From assembly GCA_965243605.1 (NCBI GenBank), contig CBDEVQ010000101.1, positions 1 to 64,000 of the forward strand: a DNA stretch of 64,000 bases, written 5' to 3'. Position 1 is the stretch's first letter, and every line of letters begins with the position of its first letter. Under the pieces are notes generated by a model. That model was given only the letters and a program-made list of their open reading frames with translations. It made no database searches and was not told where the DNA came from. This DNA is from JBMYYR01 sp965243605. Its GTDB lineage: Bacteria > Bacteroidota > Bacteroidia > Flavobacteriales > CAJXXR01. Below, piece by piece: positions 55,089-64,000 of this stretch. The position numbers and the translations under genes are program-made.

Positions 55089-55219
55089 ACAACTTTTGAT
55101 TTAGTCTTTCTTAAATATACAATTTATTTATAGACTCTTCTATAGCTAAAAGTCAACTCCGATAATTAATATATCATATTTAAATAGACTTTACTCGTTT
55201 AGTTTAAAGCAAAAAAAAT

Positions 55220-55252
55220 CAATATAAGCCCAGCAAAGTTGGGCTTATATTG
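55220..55252 (-). terminator. terminator of the alpha/beta hydrolase operon
   Basis: CAATATAAGCCCA pairs with TGGGCTTATATTG around a seven-base loop, 39 bases after the stop of the gene at 55291. Confidence 0.85.
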
Positions 55253-55290
55253 AAACGGGGGAATATTCATCTATAACGAGAATAAACGTT

Positions 55291-56337
55291 TTATTTATGC
55301 GTATTAATAAATTCCATTACTTTTTCAGCGAAAAGATCCGGCTCTGTAAACATTGGGCTATGTGCAGAATGCTCAAATATAAAAAGCTCTTTATGTACAG
55401 AACCTAAATTATCATAGGCCTCTTGAGCTCCTAAGGTTGGAACAATGATGTCATATTTACCCCAAAGTACTAATGAAGGAATGGTTATTTTATGCAATTG
55501 ATCCGTAAAGGATGTATTTTTATAAAGTCCCTTTTTAGTTAATATAGAAATGATATTACCACCATTCCATAGGATCTTCAGTAGATTAAAGCCAGCATAA
55601 TCCCCTTCAAATACAGACTTATTAATGACATTATCCTCTTCTAAAACACCTTCAGATTCATGTGCCTTTAAGTTGAGTTTAAAGAAATCATCATCGTTAT
55701 AATCTATAGCTACATTTTTAACAACGTTAAGTACGTTTTCCCAATGTTTTATGCTATTCTGTTTAGCTATTTCTTTATATGCCCTTTCCTTTAATGCTTC
55801 TTTACTTCGGTTATATGAATGTTTAGGGCTATGAGAACCATCAACATCTATCCATCCTAAAAAATCATCTTGATTTTTTAACAATGTAGCTGGACCTAAA
55901 GTTCCGCCCCAACTATGCCCCATTAAAAAGAATCTAGATTCATCGCCATATTTGGCTTTTATTACTTTTACCAATGCAAGAATATCTTCAGCCATAAGAT
56001 CTACGCTTAAATCACTCTCGGAATAACTCCCTTGGGAATTTCCGCAACCTCGTTGATCAAAATATACGACCGCATTATTCTTTTCAATTTCAGATTTAAT
56101 GGTATTTACCCTATAATCTAATCCTGTTCCTCCTGGGCCTCCATGCAATATTATTAAAAACACTTTTTCAGAAGCATTACCATGGATATATGCAGGCATA
56201 TCAGCCTTCTTATGCCTAACAAATATGGTTGTATCTAAATTGTTAATGTCTTCAGTTTCTTTGGAGCATCCTACGAAGCAAATAACTGTAAGTAGAATGA
56301 CTACAATTTTTAGTTTGTATTGTATTATATGTTTCAT
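55291..56337 (-). CDS. lipoprotein alpha/beta hydrolase, prolyl-iminopeptidase-like
   Basis: A 348-residue lipoprotein (signal ending CFVGC at about 20-24). The hydrolase domain has HGGPGGTG (oxyanion hole), DQRGCGNSQG and the nucleophile elbow GHSWGGT near residue 143, with a late HSAHSPMF histidine. This combination is characteristic of prolyl iminopeptidases, which remove N-terminal proline; other alpha/beta hydrolases share the motifs. Its start overlaps the stop of the upstream gene by one base. Confidence 0.85.
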   Translation of the reverse strand: MKHIIQYKLKIVVILLTVICFVGCSKETEDINNLDTTIFVRHKKADMPAYIHGNASEKVFLIILHGGPGGTGLDYRVNTIKSEIEKNNAVVYFDQRGCGNSQGSYSESDLSVDLMAEDILALVKVIKAKYGDESRFFLMGHSWGGTLGPATLLKNQDDFLGWIDVDGSHSPKHSYNRSKEALKERAYKEIAKQNSIKHWENVLNVVKNVAIDYNDDDFFKLNLKAHESEGVLEEDNVINKSVFEGDYAGFNLLKILWNGGNIISILTKKGLYKNTSFTDQLHKITIPSLVLWGKYDIIVPTLGAQEAYDNLGSVHKELFIFEHSAHSPMFTEPDLFAEKVMEFINTHK

Positions 56338-56942
56338 TATTTTTTTAGTTTAAATCTATATCCGTACTGCACGGATAAAATTGGCATTGTACTCGCGTTA
56401 AAAGGTGTACGTAAGGCGTATTGTAAATTAATATACCAACCAGATCGACTTTTCCCCTTACGCACCTTACCAATTCCTATAGCCAACGATGGTGAATAGT
56501 AGTTTCTTCCTGGTAGGGTAACTTTAGACACTTGATCACCGTCTACTCGATAGGTTTCTGGTAAAAAAGATCGGTAGTAACCTACTGGATTTAATTCGAA
56601 GCTAAACTGTTTACCTTTTGGGTTTGTTCGTCTCCAAATAAGTCCAAAATACATAGACCCTCCATTATCCGTTTTTGTTAGAAAATTTGTTTTATAACCA
56701 ATATTGGCATTAAACAATACTTGCTTAAGTATCTCCTTTTCTTTTCTTCTTGATTTTTTATTTTTGGTACGTTCTAACCACGGGTATTCCATTCCAATAT
56801 TAATTCCATTATCCCAAATAAAATTCCCAAAATAGCCTATTTTAAATTCGGCTTTATGGAGTATTGATGTGTCGTTATTTTTATTTTGAGCTTGAAGGTT
56901 TATGGCGATTAACAATAAAATAATGATATTATATTTTTTCAT
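56337..56942 (-). CDS. hypothetical secreted or outer-membrane protein
   Basis: Starting at ATG 56942 (MKKYNIIILLLIAINLQAQ) gives a signal peptide and about 201 residues; an upstream ATG at 56975 would add 11 residues. The mature part has beta-barrel-like strands (GYFGNFIWDNGINIGMEY, SLAIGIGKVRKG) and ends with a hydrophobic-aromatic strand typical of outer-membrane proteins. It is translationally coupled with the downstream hydrolase. Function unknown. Confidence 0.65.
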   Translation of the reverse strand: MKKYNIIILLLIAINLQAQNKNNDTSILHKAEFKIGYFGNFIWDNGINIGMEYPWLERTKNKKSRRKEKEILKQVLFNANIGYKTNFLTKTDNGGSMYFGLIWRRTNPKGKQFSFELNPVGYYRSFLPETYRVDGDQVSKVTLPGRNYYSPSLAIGIGKVRKGKSRSGWYINLQYALRTPFNASTMPILSVQYGYRFKLKK

Positions 56943-57170
56943 GTTTTTGTTTTCATTTGTAACTAAATAAAGCATTATGTAGGTTCGTAACTCTACAGAA
57001 TTCCATGTTGATTTCTACTTTTGTTGCTGAGATTACAAAAGGAAATTTGTTACAAACAGGTGAAAGATCTCTTATCCGATTCATATTTTGATTAAAATGA
57101 TTGTTGCACAATTTTATTCAAAATGAACAGCTTAGAGGTTTCAATACCTTCAAATCCTACAAATTGGTAC

Positions 57171-58331
57171 TTATTTATTTAGTTTACGAAAGGCATTTGG
57201 AGTAATACCTGTTACTTTTTTAAACGAATTATGAAATGTGGTTTTAGAAGAGAACCCACATTCAAGACCTATAGCTAATAAACTGTAATCATCAAACTCA
57301 GAATCGAGTATCATTTCTTTAACCGCTTCTACTCTAAAGTGGTTAATGTAGCTTGCAAAATTTTTTCCCGTAACTGTATTTACCAGCTGAGAAACATAAC
57401 CAGGACTAATGCCTAATTCTTCTGCAATTTTAGTTCTATCTAAAGCACTGTCTCTATAAATCTGATGGTTTATACAAAGGTCTTCAAGCTTTTTAAAATG
57501 GGGATGTTCTTTTGTTAAAACTTCCGTTTTTGCTTCTGGTTTTACTTCAAGCAGAACTTCCGGTTGAATGGATTCAATTTCTACGTCTATTTCGGGTTCT
57601 AACTTGGTAAGTTTACGCTTGTTTATTAAAGCTTTTATTCCTTCCTGATCTCTGGCGAGTCTAAATTTGTATATGCCGAAATACGCAGTCCAATGAATTA
57701 AAAACACAGCAAATAAAGCTAAAACCAACATAATCTTGGTTAAATCAAAAAACATACCCGAAATTACGACTAAAATCCACGAAGAAAATAATGTGCAGAT
57801 TGATAACCATAGATAGGTTAACCATTTTTTCTCTTGGGCATTATTGGCATGTTTTATCCAACGTGAGGTCTGAATTAACACGTAGGGTATAAACAATACA
57901 ATTAATGGGAATTCTATTATTTGAATGGTTTCAATTACAAACTTGAATTCTGGAGTGGCCTTATACACGTGTGCAACTTCATCTAGATCATTAATTATGT
58001 TAATTGTTGCCGAATAAATAAATGGTGTAAAAAGCCATATATTCTGTTTTGAACGTGTAATGGGAAGGTCTATCAGCTTCATAACATAAAGCAATAGAAA
58101 AACAGGAATAACAAAGGCAAACTCTATATTATCTAAAAATAAAAGATAAGGCATTGTTGCATAGGCATCAACGCGTTCTAAAACTAAGTTTAAAATGGCA
58201 ATGGAGAGCGAAAATATCATAAGGGCCAAATATGTATTGGCCTTACTTTTAAACAGAGGTGATCTTAAAATAATTATTCCTAGAATAACCCCTTGAAATA
58301 TTGCAATATTAAGAAGTGTATTTAATAGCAA
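57171..58331 (-). CDS. AraC family transcriptional regulator with membrane N-terminal domain
   Basis: A 386-residue protein. The first 225 residues contain seven predicted membrane segments. A linker rich in E, V and K follows, and the C-terminal 95 residues carry a two-helix AraC DNA-binding domain: RTKIAEELGISPGYVSQLVN and AIGLECGFSSKTTFHNSF, followed by GITPNAFRK. Such proteins sense a membrane or periplasmic signal. It lies upstream of the hydrolase operon but about 230 bases from it, so whether it regulates that operon is not shown. Confidence 0.88.
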   Translation of the reverse strand: MLLNTLLNIAIFQGVILGIIILRSPLFKSKANTYLALMIFSLSIAILNLVLERVDAYATMPYLLFLDNIEFAFVIPVFLLLYVMKLIDLPITRSKQNIWLFTPFIYSATINIINDLDEVAHVYKATPEFKFVIETIQIIEFPLIVLFIPYVLIQTSRWIKHANNAQEKKWLTYLWLSICTLFSSWILVVISGMFFDLTKIMLVLALFAVFLIHWTAYFGIYKFRLARDQEGIKALINKRKLTKLEPEIDVEIESIQPEVLLEVKPEAKTEVLTKEHPHFKKLEDLCINHQIYRDSALDRTKIAEELGISPGYVSQLVNTVTGKNFASYINHFRVEAVKEMILDSEFDDYSLLAIGLECGFSSKTTFHNSFKKVTGITPNAFRKLNK

Positions 58332-58478
58332 TTTTTACGTTTTTAAGGTTTAATATTAATGTTTTATTTCTGCCAGACCAATATAAAACTTATTCAGCTT
58401 TTTAATACAATATTGTCTGTTACTTCTTATTAAACATATGATCTCCTTTGTTGTTTTTCGGAAAGTATTTAAATAAAA

Positions 58479-58504
58479 AACGCGAACCATTACTGGTTCG
58501 CGTT
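58479..58504 (-). terminator. terminator of the TonB receptor operon
   Basis: AACGCGAACC pairs with GGTTCGCGTT, with T-rich DNA after it on the minus strand, 24 bases after the DUF4249 stop. Confidence 0.88.
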
Positions 58505-58527
58505 AAAAAAAATACGATTTACTCAAT

Positions 58528-59442
58528 TTACTCTGTCGGAAATGCCGTAATCGTTTGTTTTCTTCTATTTTGAGATCCACACATAAATGTACCTAAGGCA
58601 TATCTATCATCATACGTCAGGTTATTTACACTTCCTCTAACTTCTGTTTGTGGAGTATCCGTTCCTGAAATAGCATTAACATACAATTTACGCCAAAAAT
58701 TATATGATTTTAGGCTTATGTTTTGCATTTTAACTTCTAAAGTAAATGGTGGTATTATCTGAATATTAGGTTTATTATCCTCATCGTTAATTTCATAATC
58801 CGTCACAGGGAATTGACTAATCGTATCTCCAAAGAAAGCATCATCGACTAAATTATTGAAAAAATTTGGATTATCATTCTCTCCTTTTACTAATTGATCA
58901 TTGATAAATGTCTCAAATTTAAAGTATTCATGTTGAGTAGGATCATTTAAGGCATCAATTGTAATTTGATAAACGACATTTTCTCCCAAAAAACCCGTCT
59001 CTCTCTTTAAAATAATAGAATCTATCGCTGGTGCTTCAAAAGGAATTTTATCTTGTCCTTCAAAGGTTTGCAATTCGTTATCTAAAGTTGCTTCAATATT
59101 TAATTGATATGTATGACCCACAATTCCTTTTAAAGCGTTTGTAAAATATAATCCTTTTACATCTGCAGATTCTTGGAATAAAACTTCTTCGTCGGTGTCA
59201 ATATTTTTCACTTTAACAACCGCACCACTTACCGAATTATCTTCTGCAACATTATCAAAATATGATCGCGATTGTGATAACATAATTTTTTGGTAACTAC
59301 TATCTGGATTATTCACATAATGCATCACTGACCCTTCTACGACTAAACGGGTTTCTGGCTGATCAGCTAAATCTATGTCTATAATACGTGTACATGATGT
59401 TAGTAAAGCAAATACTAGCGCTATATATGATATGGTTTTCAT
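58528..59442 (-). CDS. DUF4249 lipoprotein
   Basis: A 304-residue lipoprotein (signal ending LLTSC near 17). The mature part has the DUF4249 layout: LVVEGSVMH with a two-residue IDIDL opening, ISGAVVKVKN-like beta strands, and a C-terminal SVNNLTYDDRYALGTFMC. DUF4249 proteins pair with TonB-dependent receptors, as here, and are thought to help bind the substrate at the surface. It is 11 bases after the receptor gene and shares its terminator. Confidence 0.9.
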   Translation of the reverse strand: MKTISYIALVFALLTSCTRIIDIDLADQPETRLVVEGSVMHYVNNPDSSYQKIMLSQSRSYFDNVAEDNSVSGAVVKVKNIDTDEEVLFQESADVKGLYFTNALKGIVGHTYQLNIEATLDNELQTFEGQDKIPFEAPAIDSIILKRETGFLGENVVYQITIDALNDPTQHEYFKFETFINDQLVKGENDNPNFFNNLVDDAFFGDTISQFPVTDYEINDEDNKPNIQIIPPFTLEVKMQNISLKSYNFWRKLYVNAISGTDTPQTEVRGSVNNLTYDDRYALGTFMCGSQNRRKQTITAFPTE

Positions 59443-59453
59443 TCTTTTTCTCT

Positions 59454-61835
59454 TTAAAATTTAAAGTTCCAAGTTATACTCGGTATAATTCCAAAATACG
59501 TTAATTTCTCAACCTGATTTTGTCCAGTATCTTCATTCTGAACAAATACTATACTTGCTGCATTATAACGATTATATAAGTTATAAACTCCAAATATCCA
59601 TTCGGTTTCTCCCCATTTTTTTGGTTTTCCTTTTAAGGTTGCTCCAACATCAATTCTATGGTATGTAGGTAACCTGTGTTGACTTCTTAATCCATTATAG
59701 TGAGCATATTCCTCCCCTTCTAATGTGAATGAACTCTCTGGATAATTTACAGGAATACCAGAAGAAATTACAAAATTTGCAGAAACCGTTAATCGCTTAC
59801 TTAGGTTATAAACTCCTGTTAAAGAAAGATCGTGGGTTTTATCGTGTGCTGCAGCATACCAATCGCCTTGGTTAATACCACGTTCTCCTTCTGCACCAAA
59901 TCCTTCAATTTTAAGCTCGGATCTAGCTAAAGTATAACTTAACCAACCTGTAAATTTACCTCTAGTTTTCTTGAAATAAATTTCCAATCCATACGCTCTA
60001 CCTATACCTGGAAGAATTTCACCTTCTATATTTGGGTTCTGATTAAGCTGAGGTAAATCCTTATAATCTATCACATTTGATAAATACTTAAAGTATGTTT
60101 CAGCAGAAAACTCATACATATTGTCTTTAAAGTTTCGGAAATACCCTATAGATACTTGGTCGGCCATTTCTGGATCTATATACTTATCATTTGGCAACCA
60201 TATATTTAATGGATTAGAAGACGTTGCATTAGAAACCAAGTGAATATTTTGCATCATACGATTATACCCCGCTTTTATAGAAGATGTTTCATCTAGAGTA
60301 TAACGTAACCTTAAACGAGGCAACAACCTATAGTGGCTAGAAATAACATCATTACTTCCATAATGCTTTGTACCAATTGGATCTCTTGTTTCATAATCTT
60401 CGATTTCTGTATTCCAATATATTGGTTTACCATCTTCGTATTGTGCAACCTCTTGCTCACCAACATTTAAATATCCGCTAAAACGCAATCCATACTCTAA
60501 ATCTAATCGTGTATTTACTTGCATTTCATGACTTATATAAATTGCAGGCTCATAACCGTGTCTAATCCCTAAAAGTGAATCCTCATCTCCAAATCTTTCA
60601 CCAAATTCTATTGTTCCTAAATCAACTTCATATTTAGAAACTTTACCTCCAAACTTCAGTGTGCTTTTATCGTTAATATAATAATTATAATCGTTTTTAA
60701 CGGTAATATCTTTAACCGAAGATTTCCATTCAAAAATTTCATCAATTTCAAAATTATAATCGTACTTAGAGTATATTAAAGATAGGTTAGAAAATAACTT
60801 TGGACTATATACATGATTCCAACGCCCCGTAAAATTTGTATTTCCCCAAGACAGAATAAAACGTTCATCAAACTTAAAAACATCACGACCAAAATAACCC
60901 GATAAAAACACACGGTTATTCTTGTTAATAACGTAATTACCTTTGGCATTTAGGTCATAAAAATACATTTTAGAATTTTGTACTGCAGTATCTGGAGATA
61001 ATGGCAGAAACAAATCCGCATAAGAACGACGACCTGCAACCATAAATGATCCTCTTTCTTTAACAATAGGTCCTTCTAACATCAATCGACTTGATAAAAT
61101 ACCTATTCCTCCAGCTCCATGAATTTCCTTCATGTTTCCTTCTTTCTGTCTAATATCTAATACAGAAGATAATCGCCCACCGTAGTACGATGGAATTCCA
61201 CCTTTATACATAGTTGCATCCTTAATAGCATCTGAATTAAAGACAGAGAAAAAACCAAATAAATGCGATGAACTAAAAATAGACGATTCATCCAATAGGA
61301 TTAAATTTTGATCTGCTTTTCCTCCACGTACATTAAATCCATTTGCACCTTCTCTTGGAGTTGTTATCCCAGGTAAAAGTGTAAGCGACTTAATGATATC
61401 CTGTTCTCCTAAAACAACAGGAATTTGCTTCATTTTTTGTGGATCTATTTTTACTGTACTAACATCTAAAGATTTAACATTATTATCTATTTTAGTGTCA
61501 GATAATACAACCTCATCAATCACATTTGAAGATGGGGTTAACTGTATATTCTTAGAAATATCTTCAGTAAGGTCTAGCTCTAATGTTTTTTCGGCATACC
61601 CAATATAGGTTACGCTAATTAAGTGTTTTCCTTGTGGAAGTGTTAAAGAGTAGAACCCATATACATTGGTACTTACACCCTTACTTAGTTCGGAGACAAC
61701 AATATTGGCTCCTATTAATTCCTCTCCACTACCTTCATCTTTTATAAATCCACTTATGGTGTATTTTTGCGCTAAGAGATCTATAGCTCCAAAGAGAATA
61801 AAATTTAAAATCAGTAACTTTTTCAGTAAACTCAT
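59454..61835 (-). CDS. TonB-dependent outer-membrane receptor with CarboxypepD-type N-terminus
   Basis: A 793-residue receptor with signal peptide (ending LAQ). Residues about 24-110 are a carboxypeptidase-regulatory-like beta domain (KYTISGFIKDEGSGEEL, GANIVVSELSKGV). A plug domain follows (LTLLPGITTPREGANGFNVRGG, typical TonB receptor pattern), and residues 230 to the end form a 22-stranded barrel ending ITWNFKF with a terminal aromatic. It imports an unknown compound with energy from TonB; the DUF4249 lipoprotein downstream is its partner. Length is normal for the pair. Confidence 0.92.
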   Translation of the reverse strand: MSLLKKLLILNFILFGAIDLLAQKYTISGFIKDEGSGEELIGANIVVSELSKGVSTNVYGFYSLTLPQGKHLISVTYIGYAEKTLELDLTEDISKNIQLTPSSNVIDEVVLSDTKIDNNVKSLDVSTVKIDPQKMKQIPVVLGEQDIIKSLTLLPGITTPREGANGFNVRGGKADQNLILLDESSIFSSSHLFGFFSVFNSDAIKDATMYKGGIPSYYGGRLSSVLDIRQKEGNMKEIHGAGGIGILSSRLMLEGPIVKERGSFMVAGRRSYADLFLPLSPDTAVQNSKMYFYDLNAKGNYVINKNNRVFLSGYFGRDVFKFDERFILSWGNTNFTGRWNHVYSPKLFSNLSLIYSKYDYNFEIDEIFEWKSSVKDITVKNDYNYYINDKSTLKFGGKVSKYEVDLGTIEFGERFGDEDSLLGIRHGYEPAIYISHEMQVNTRLDLEYGLRFSGYLNVGEQEVAQYEDGKPIYWNTEIEDYETRDPIGTKHYGSNDVISSHYRLLPRLRLRYTLDETSSIKAGYNRMMQNIHLVSNATSSNPLNIWLPNDKYIDPEMADQVSIGYFRNFKDNMYEFSAETYFKYLSNVIDYKDLPQLNQNPNIEGEILPGIGRAYGLEIYFKKTRGKFTGWLSYTLARSELKIEGFGAEGERGINQGDWYAAAHDKTHDLSLTGVYNLSKRLTVSANFVISSGIPVNYPESSFTLEGEEYAHYNGLRSQHRLPTYHRIDVGATLKGKPKKWGETEWIFGVYNLYNRYNAASIVFVQNEDTGQNQVEKLTYFGIIPSITWNFKF

Positions 61836-62087
61836 TTAATGGTTGTTTATTGTTTAATAATCAAATTCAAGTTAAAATCTTATGTTATTTACGCTTTTAA
61901 ATTACAAGAATAAGTAACATATGCTAACCGTAAAATAAGGGTGCAAGTTAAAGAGATATTCTATTAAGAATACGCCTTTCACTTGAATTAACCCATTTTA
62001 ACTTTTTGCAAATTTAACAGTATTTTTTTTAACAATACAACCCATATTTTCTAGACTAAATGCTCTAATAAATAGACCAAACTCACA

Positions 62088-63227
62088 TTATATTTCAATG
62101 GAAGGTAAACTGGTTAATAATTTATATCGTTTAAGAAATTTCTTAAACTTTTTAAAGACTTTATTATCGTGTTTTTTAAACATATAATCATGTTCAGAAT
62201 TCATTAAAATAATAAACCCTTCATTGCTCGATGTGTCATAATACATTATAGAACGATACCCATACCTTGTATCTAGTAGTCTAAATACGCCTTTTTCATA
62301 ATCATGTTTTTCAAATACAGAACATGACGAGTATGGTGTATCTTTTATTTTAATAGATGGAATAGTAAAAGAGTCATAAACATTAGATTTAATATTTAAT
62401 GCATTAGATAATTGATCGTCTCCTAATATTTTTAAAATAAGATTTCCATATTCTTTAGCCGTCATCCAACATCCGTAACCGGATGGATTTGGAAATTTAT
62501 AAGGCGTATAAAATGCCCACTTTGAATAATCGTGTGGTGTTGCAAACTGATTTTCGTTGAGTACATATCCATTAAATTCATACTTAACATCTAATTTGTT
62601 ATTAATATGTGTGTTTAAATAGTTTAAATAATCCATCCCTGAAGATTCTTCAATCAATTGCCTTGCTATTACAAACGCCCCTTCAGAATATAAATATGAT
62701 TTTAGTGGCGTCTGAAAATTATGGATCTTTTTCTTCCCCGTTAATTTAGATCCTTTTAATAAATCTATAGTTGCTATTGTAATGTCTTTTTCTAATGGTT
62801 TAAAATAAGGTCTATTTATACCTCCACTATGATTAAGTAACATGGACGCATTTGTTTTAATGCGTTTATTTAAAACCGAATTTCTCAGCTTGTAGTTTAA
62901 TAGCTGTTCGTTTAATTCCACGTTTGGGTTTATTCGTCCTGCCGAAATCTCTCGCATTAGTGCTAAACTGGTAAATATCTGATTCACCTTTCCTACCTGA
63001 AATCGAGTTTCATTATTAACTTCTATATCGCCTCTATAAGTTGTTTTCCCAAAATTAAAACTGTTGGCTATTTTTCCATCTTTTAAAATAACGATTTGTG
63101 CTCCTGGAATATGGTACCAACCCATCCAGAAATTCATTTTCTTTTTGAACGATTTTGAGTTTTGGGCATAAGTATCTAAAGAAAAGGCACCAATTAAACA
63201 TGCACACAATAAAAGTTGACGAAACAT
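62088..63227 (-). CDS. serine hydrolase-fold protein without the SxxK nucleophile
   Basis: A 379-residue secreted protein (signal ending DTYAQ) with the layout of beta-lactamase-like serine hydrolases, compare 6995 and 39329. At the place of the catalytic SxxK it reads FQVGKVNQIF instead of the usual FQIGSVSKxF, so the serine and the lysine are both replaced. The second motif is YSEGAF rather than YxN. The surrounding fold-defining segments (KMNFWMGWYHIPG, HSGGINR, GCWMTAKEYGNL) are kept. It is therefore probably a non-catalytic homologue, perhaps a sensor or binding protein. Single gene on the minus strand. Confidence 0.8.
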   Translation of the reverse strand: MFRQLLLCACLIGAFSLDTYAQNSKSFKKKMNFWMGWYHIPGAQIVILKDGKIANSFNFGKTTYRGDIEVNNETRFQVGKVNQIFTSLALMREISAGRINPNVELNEQLLNYKLRNSVLNKRIKTNASMLLNHSGGINRPYFKPLEKDITIATIDLLKGSKLTGKKKIHNFQTPLKSYLYSEGAFVIARQLIEESSGMDYLNYLNTHINNKLDVKYEFNGYVLNENQFATPHDYSKWAFYTPYKFPNPSGYGCWMTAKEYGNLILKILGDDQLSNALNIKSNVYDSFTIPSIKIKDTPYSSCSVFEKHDYEKGVFRLLDTRYGYRSIMYYDTSSNEGFIILMNSEHDYMFKKHDNKVFKKFKKFLKRYKLLTSLPSIEI

Positions 63228-63455
63228 AGAGGTTTTAGTTTTATTATTTCCAAATATACATCTTTAAACGAGGTGAATATATATTGATTAAAATTTCATA
63301 CTTATTTACATAACAATAGGCTTATTCAAAAAAAATTAAAACCTTTGCAGCGTTATTTTTGGAGGCTAAATTGTAAAATATCTACGGTTTCTTTATGTTT
63401 ACCTTAAAATAACCTATATTTAAAGATGGAAAATTAATTAGAATTTTCTATTTAT

Positions 63456-63463
63456 TACTTTTG
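63456..63463 (+). promoter_or_regulatory. putative -7 box (TACTTTTG)
   Basis: TACTTTTG matches the Bacteroidota TAnnTTTG box and lies 18 bases before the uspA-like ATG. No -33 TTG at the usual distance is seen. Confidence 0.4.
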
Positions 63464-63480
63464 AAAAAAATTATAAAGAA

Positions 63481-64000
63481 ATGTCTAAAAGTCAAACAAT
63501 GATTCTTGTTCCTATTGATTTCACGGAACAATCGTTAATAGCACTAAGAGAAGCTGAAAATTTAGCTAAAACATCTAAAGCCGAATTAACTTTATTAAGT
63601 GTTATAGAAGAATCGGGATTTTTTTGCCCCGAGTATTTGGTGATAAAACTGAGGAAGAAGTTGACCTTTTAGTAAAAGGAACAAAGACTAAGCTTAAAGA
63701 AATTGCAGCAAGAAGTGCTTCAAGAACAGGTAACAATGTTAAAGTAATGGTATCTCGTGGTAAGGTATATCATAAAATTGTTGAGTTTTCTGAATCTATA
63801 GATGCAGATTATATTGTAATGGGTACCCAAGGACAACCTAAGTCTATGAAGCGAATTATGGGATCTAATGCTAACCGCGTTATTAGAACTTCTAAAATTC
63901 CTGTAATTACTATTAAAGGACAAGACCATAAACATTGTGATACAATCATTCTTCCTTTAGATCTTAAAAAAGAGACCAAAGAAAAAGTATCTAATGCAAT
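63481..64000 (+). pseudogene. universal stress protein, frameshifted and cut by the window edge
   Basis: The first frame (63481-63672) opens with MILVPIDFTEQSLIAL and LLSVIEESGFF, the N-terminal half of a UspA domain. The continuation from about 63670 in another frame has MVSRGKVYHKIVEF, IVMGTQGQPKSMKRIMGSNA and VITIKG, the ATP-binding C-terminal part of the same domain, followed by the start of a possible second domain (IILPLDLKKETKE). A run of seven T near 63619-63625 is the likely break: adding one T joins the frames (FFLPRVFGDKTEEE). UspA proteins bind ATP and help stress survival. The 3' end lies outside the window. Confidence 0.82.

Overview
The window is AT-rich DNA from a member of the Bacteroidota, most likely a marine Flavobacteriaceae. 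The evidence is the set of gene families: a TonB-dependent receptor with a DUF4249 lipoprotein, secreted proteins with type IX secretion (T9SS) C-terminal tails, an Omp28-type lipoprotein, a SerB-SerA fusion, a DUF6702 protein beside an M1 peptidase, and TAnnTTTG promoter-like boxes. No rRNA operon, CRISPR array or prophage was seen. The only tRNA found is tRNA-Pro(TGG).

Positions 1-16700 are accessory DNA. The left part (1-5500) carries small one-gene units on the plus strand: MepB-like, VOC, a cation-diffusion transporter, a lipoprotein hydrolase and a secreted protein. From 5578 to 11935 the units lie on the minus strand and many are broken: a chimeric AraC-tailed pseudogene, a DUF6000-like pseudogene, a serine hydrolase, an IS3-family insertion, a LOG-family pseudogene and a YD-repeat lipoprotein pseudogene. 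Most of these units are separated by one imperfect palindrome with GCTAAC/GTTGTGC-type ends. The series ends at a decayed tyrosine recombinase. This layout recalls an integron-like cassette array. From 12009 to 16733 come two small hypothetical genes, an HNH nuclease with a zinc-ribbon N-terminus, a 1.5-kb segment between direct repeats, and a 171-bp tandem array. The array runs into the 3' end of tRNA-Pro, and each unit copies the tRNA 3' end and its terminator.

From about 16900 to the right edge the genome is mostly core. It has tag, gcvT-comB, a lectin almost motif-for-motif like Microcystis MVL, DUF6702 plus M1 peptidase, a DUF1028 protein, a cluster of secreted proteins including a tandem paralog pair and a beta-propeller T9SS protein, YceI, an AAA ATPase, AlkD-like and RDD proteins, a GH72-like beta-glucanosyltransferase, a TPR/serine-hydrolase pair, a five-gene unit (C1 peptidase, DUF493, cca, pRiA4b ORF-3-like, PriA-like), katG, an Omp28-type lipoprotein, serB-serA, an AraC-family membrane regulator, and the DUF4249/TonB receptor pair. 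The window ends in a universal stress protein gene.

Two patterns cut across the window. First, conserved genes (tag, gcvT, uspA, LOG, the HNH gene) each carry one- or two-base frame breaks, several in homopolymers. These could be consensus errors rather than true mutations. Second, two proteins keep their family fold but have lost catalytic motifs: the PriA-like protein (motifs I, II, III and VI altered) and the serine-hydrolase homologue at 62088-63227 (SxxK absent).
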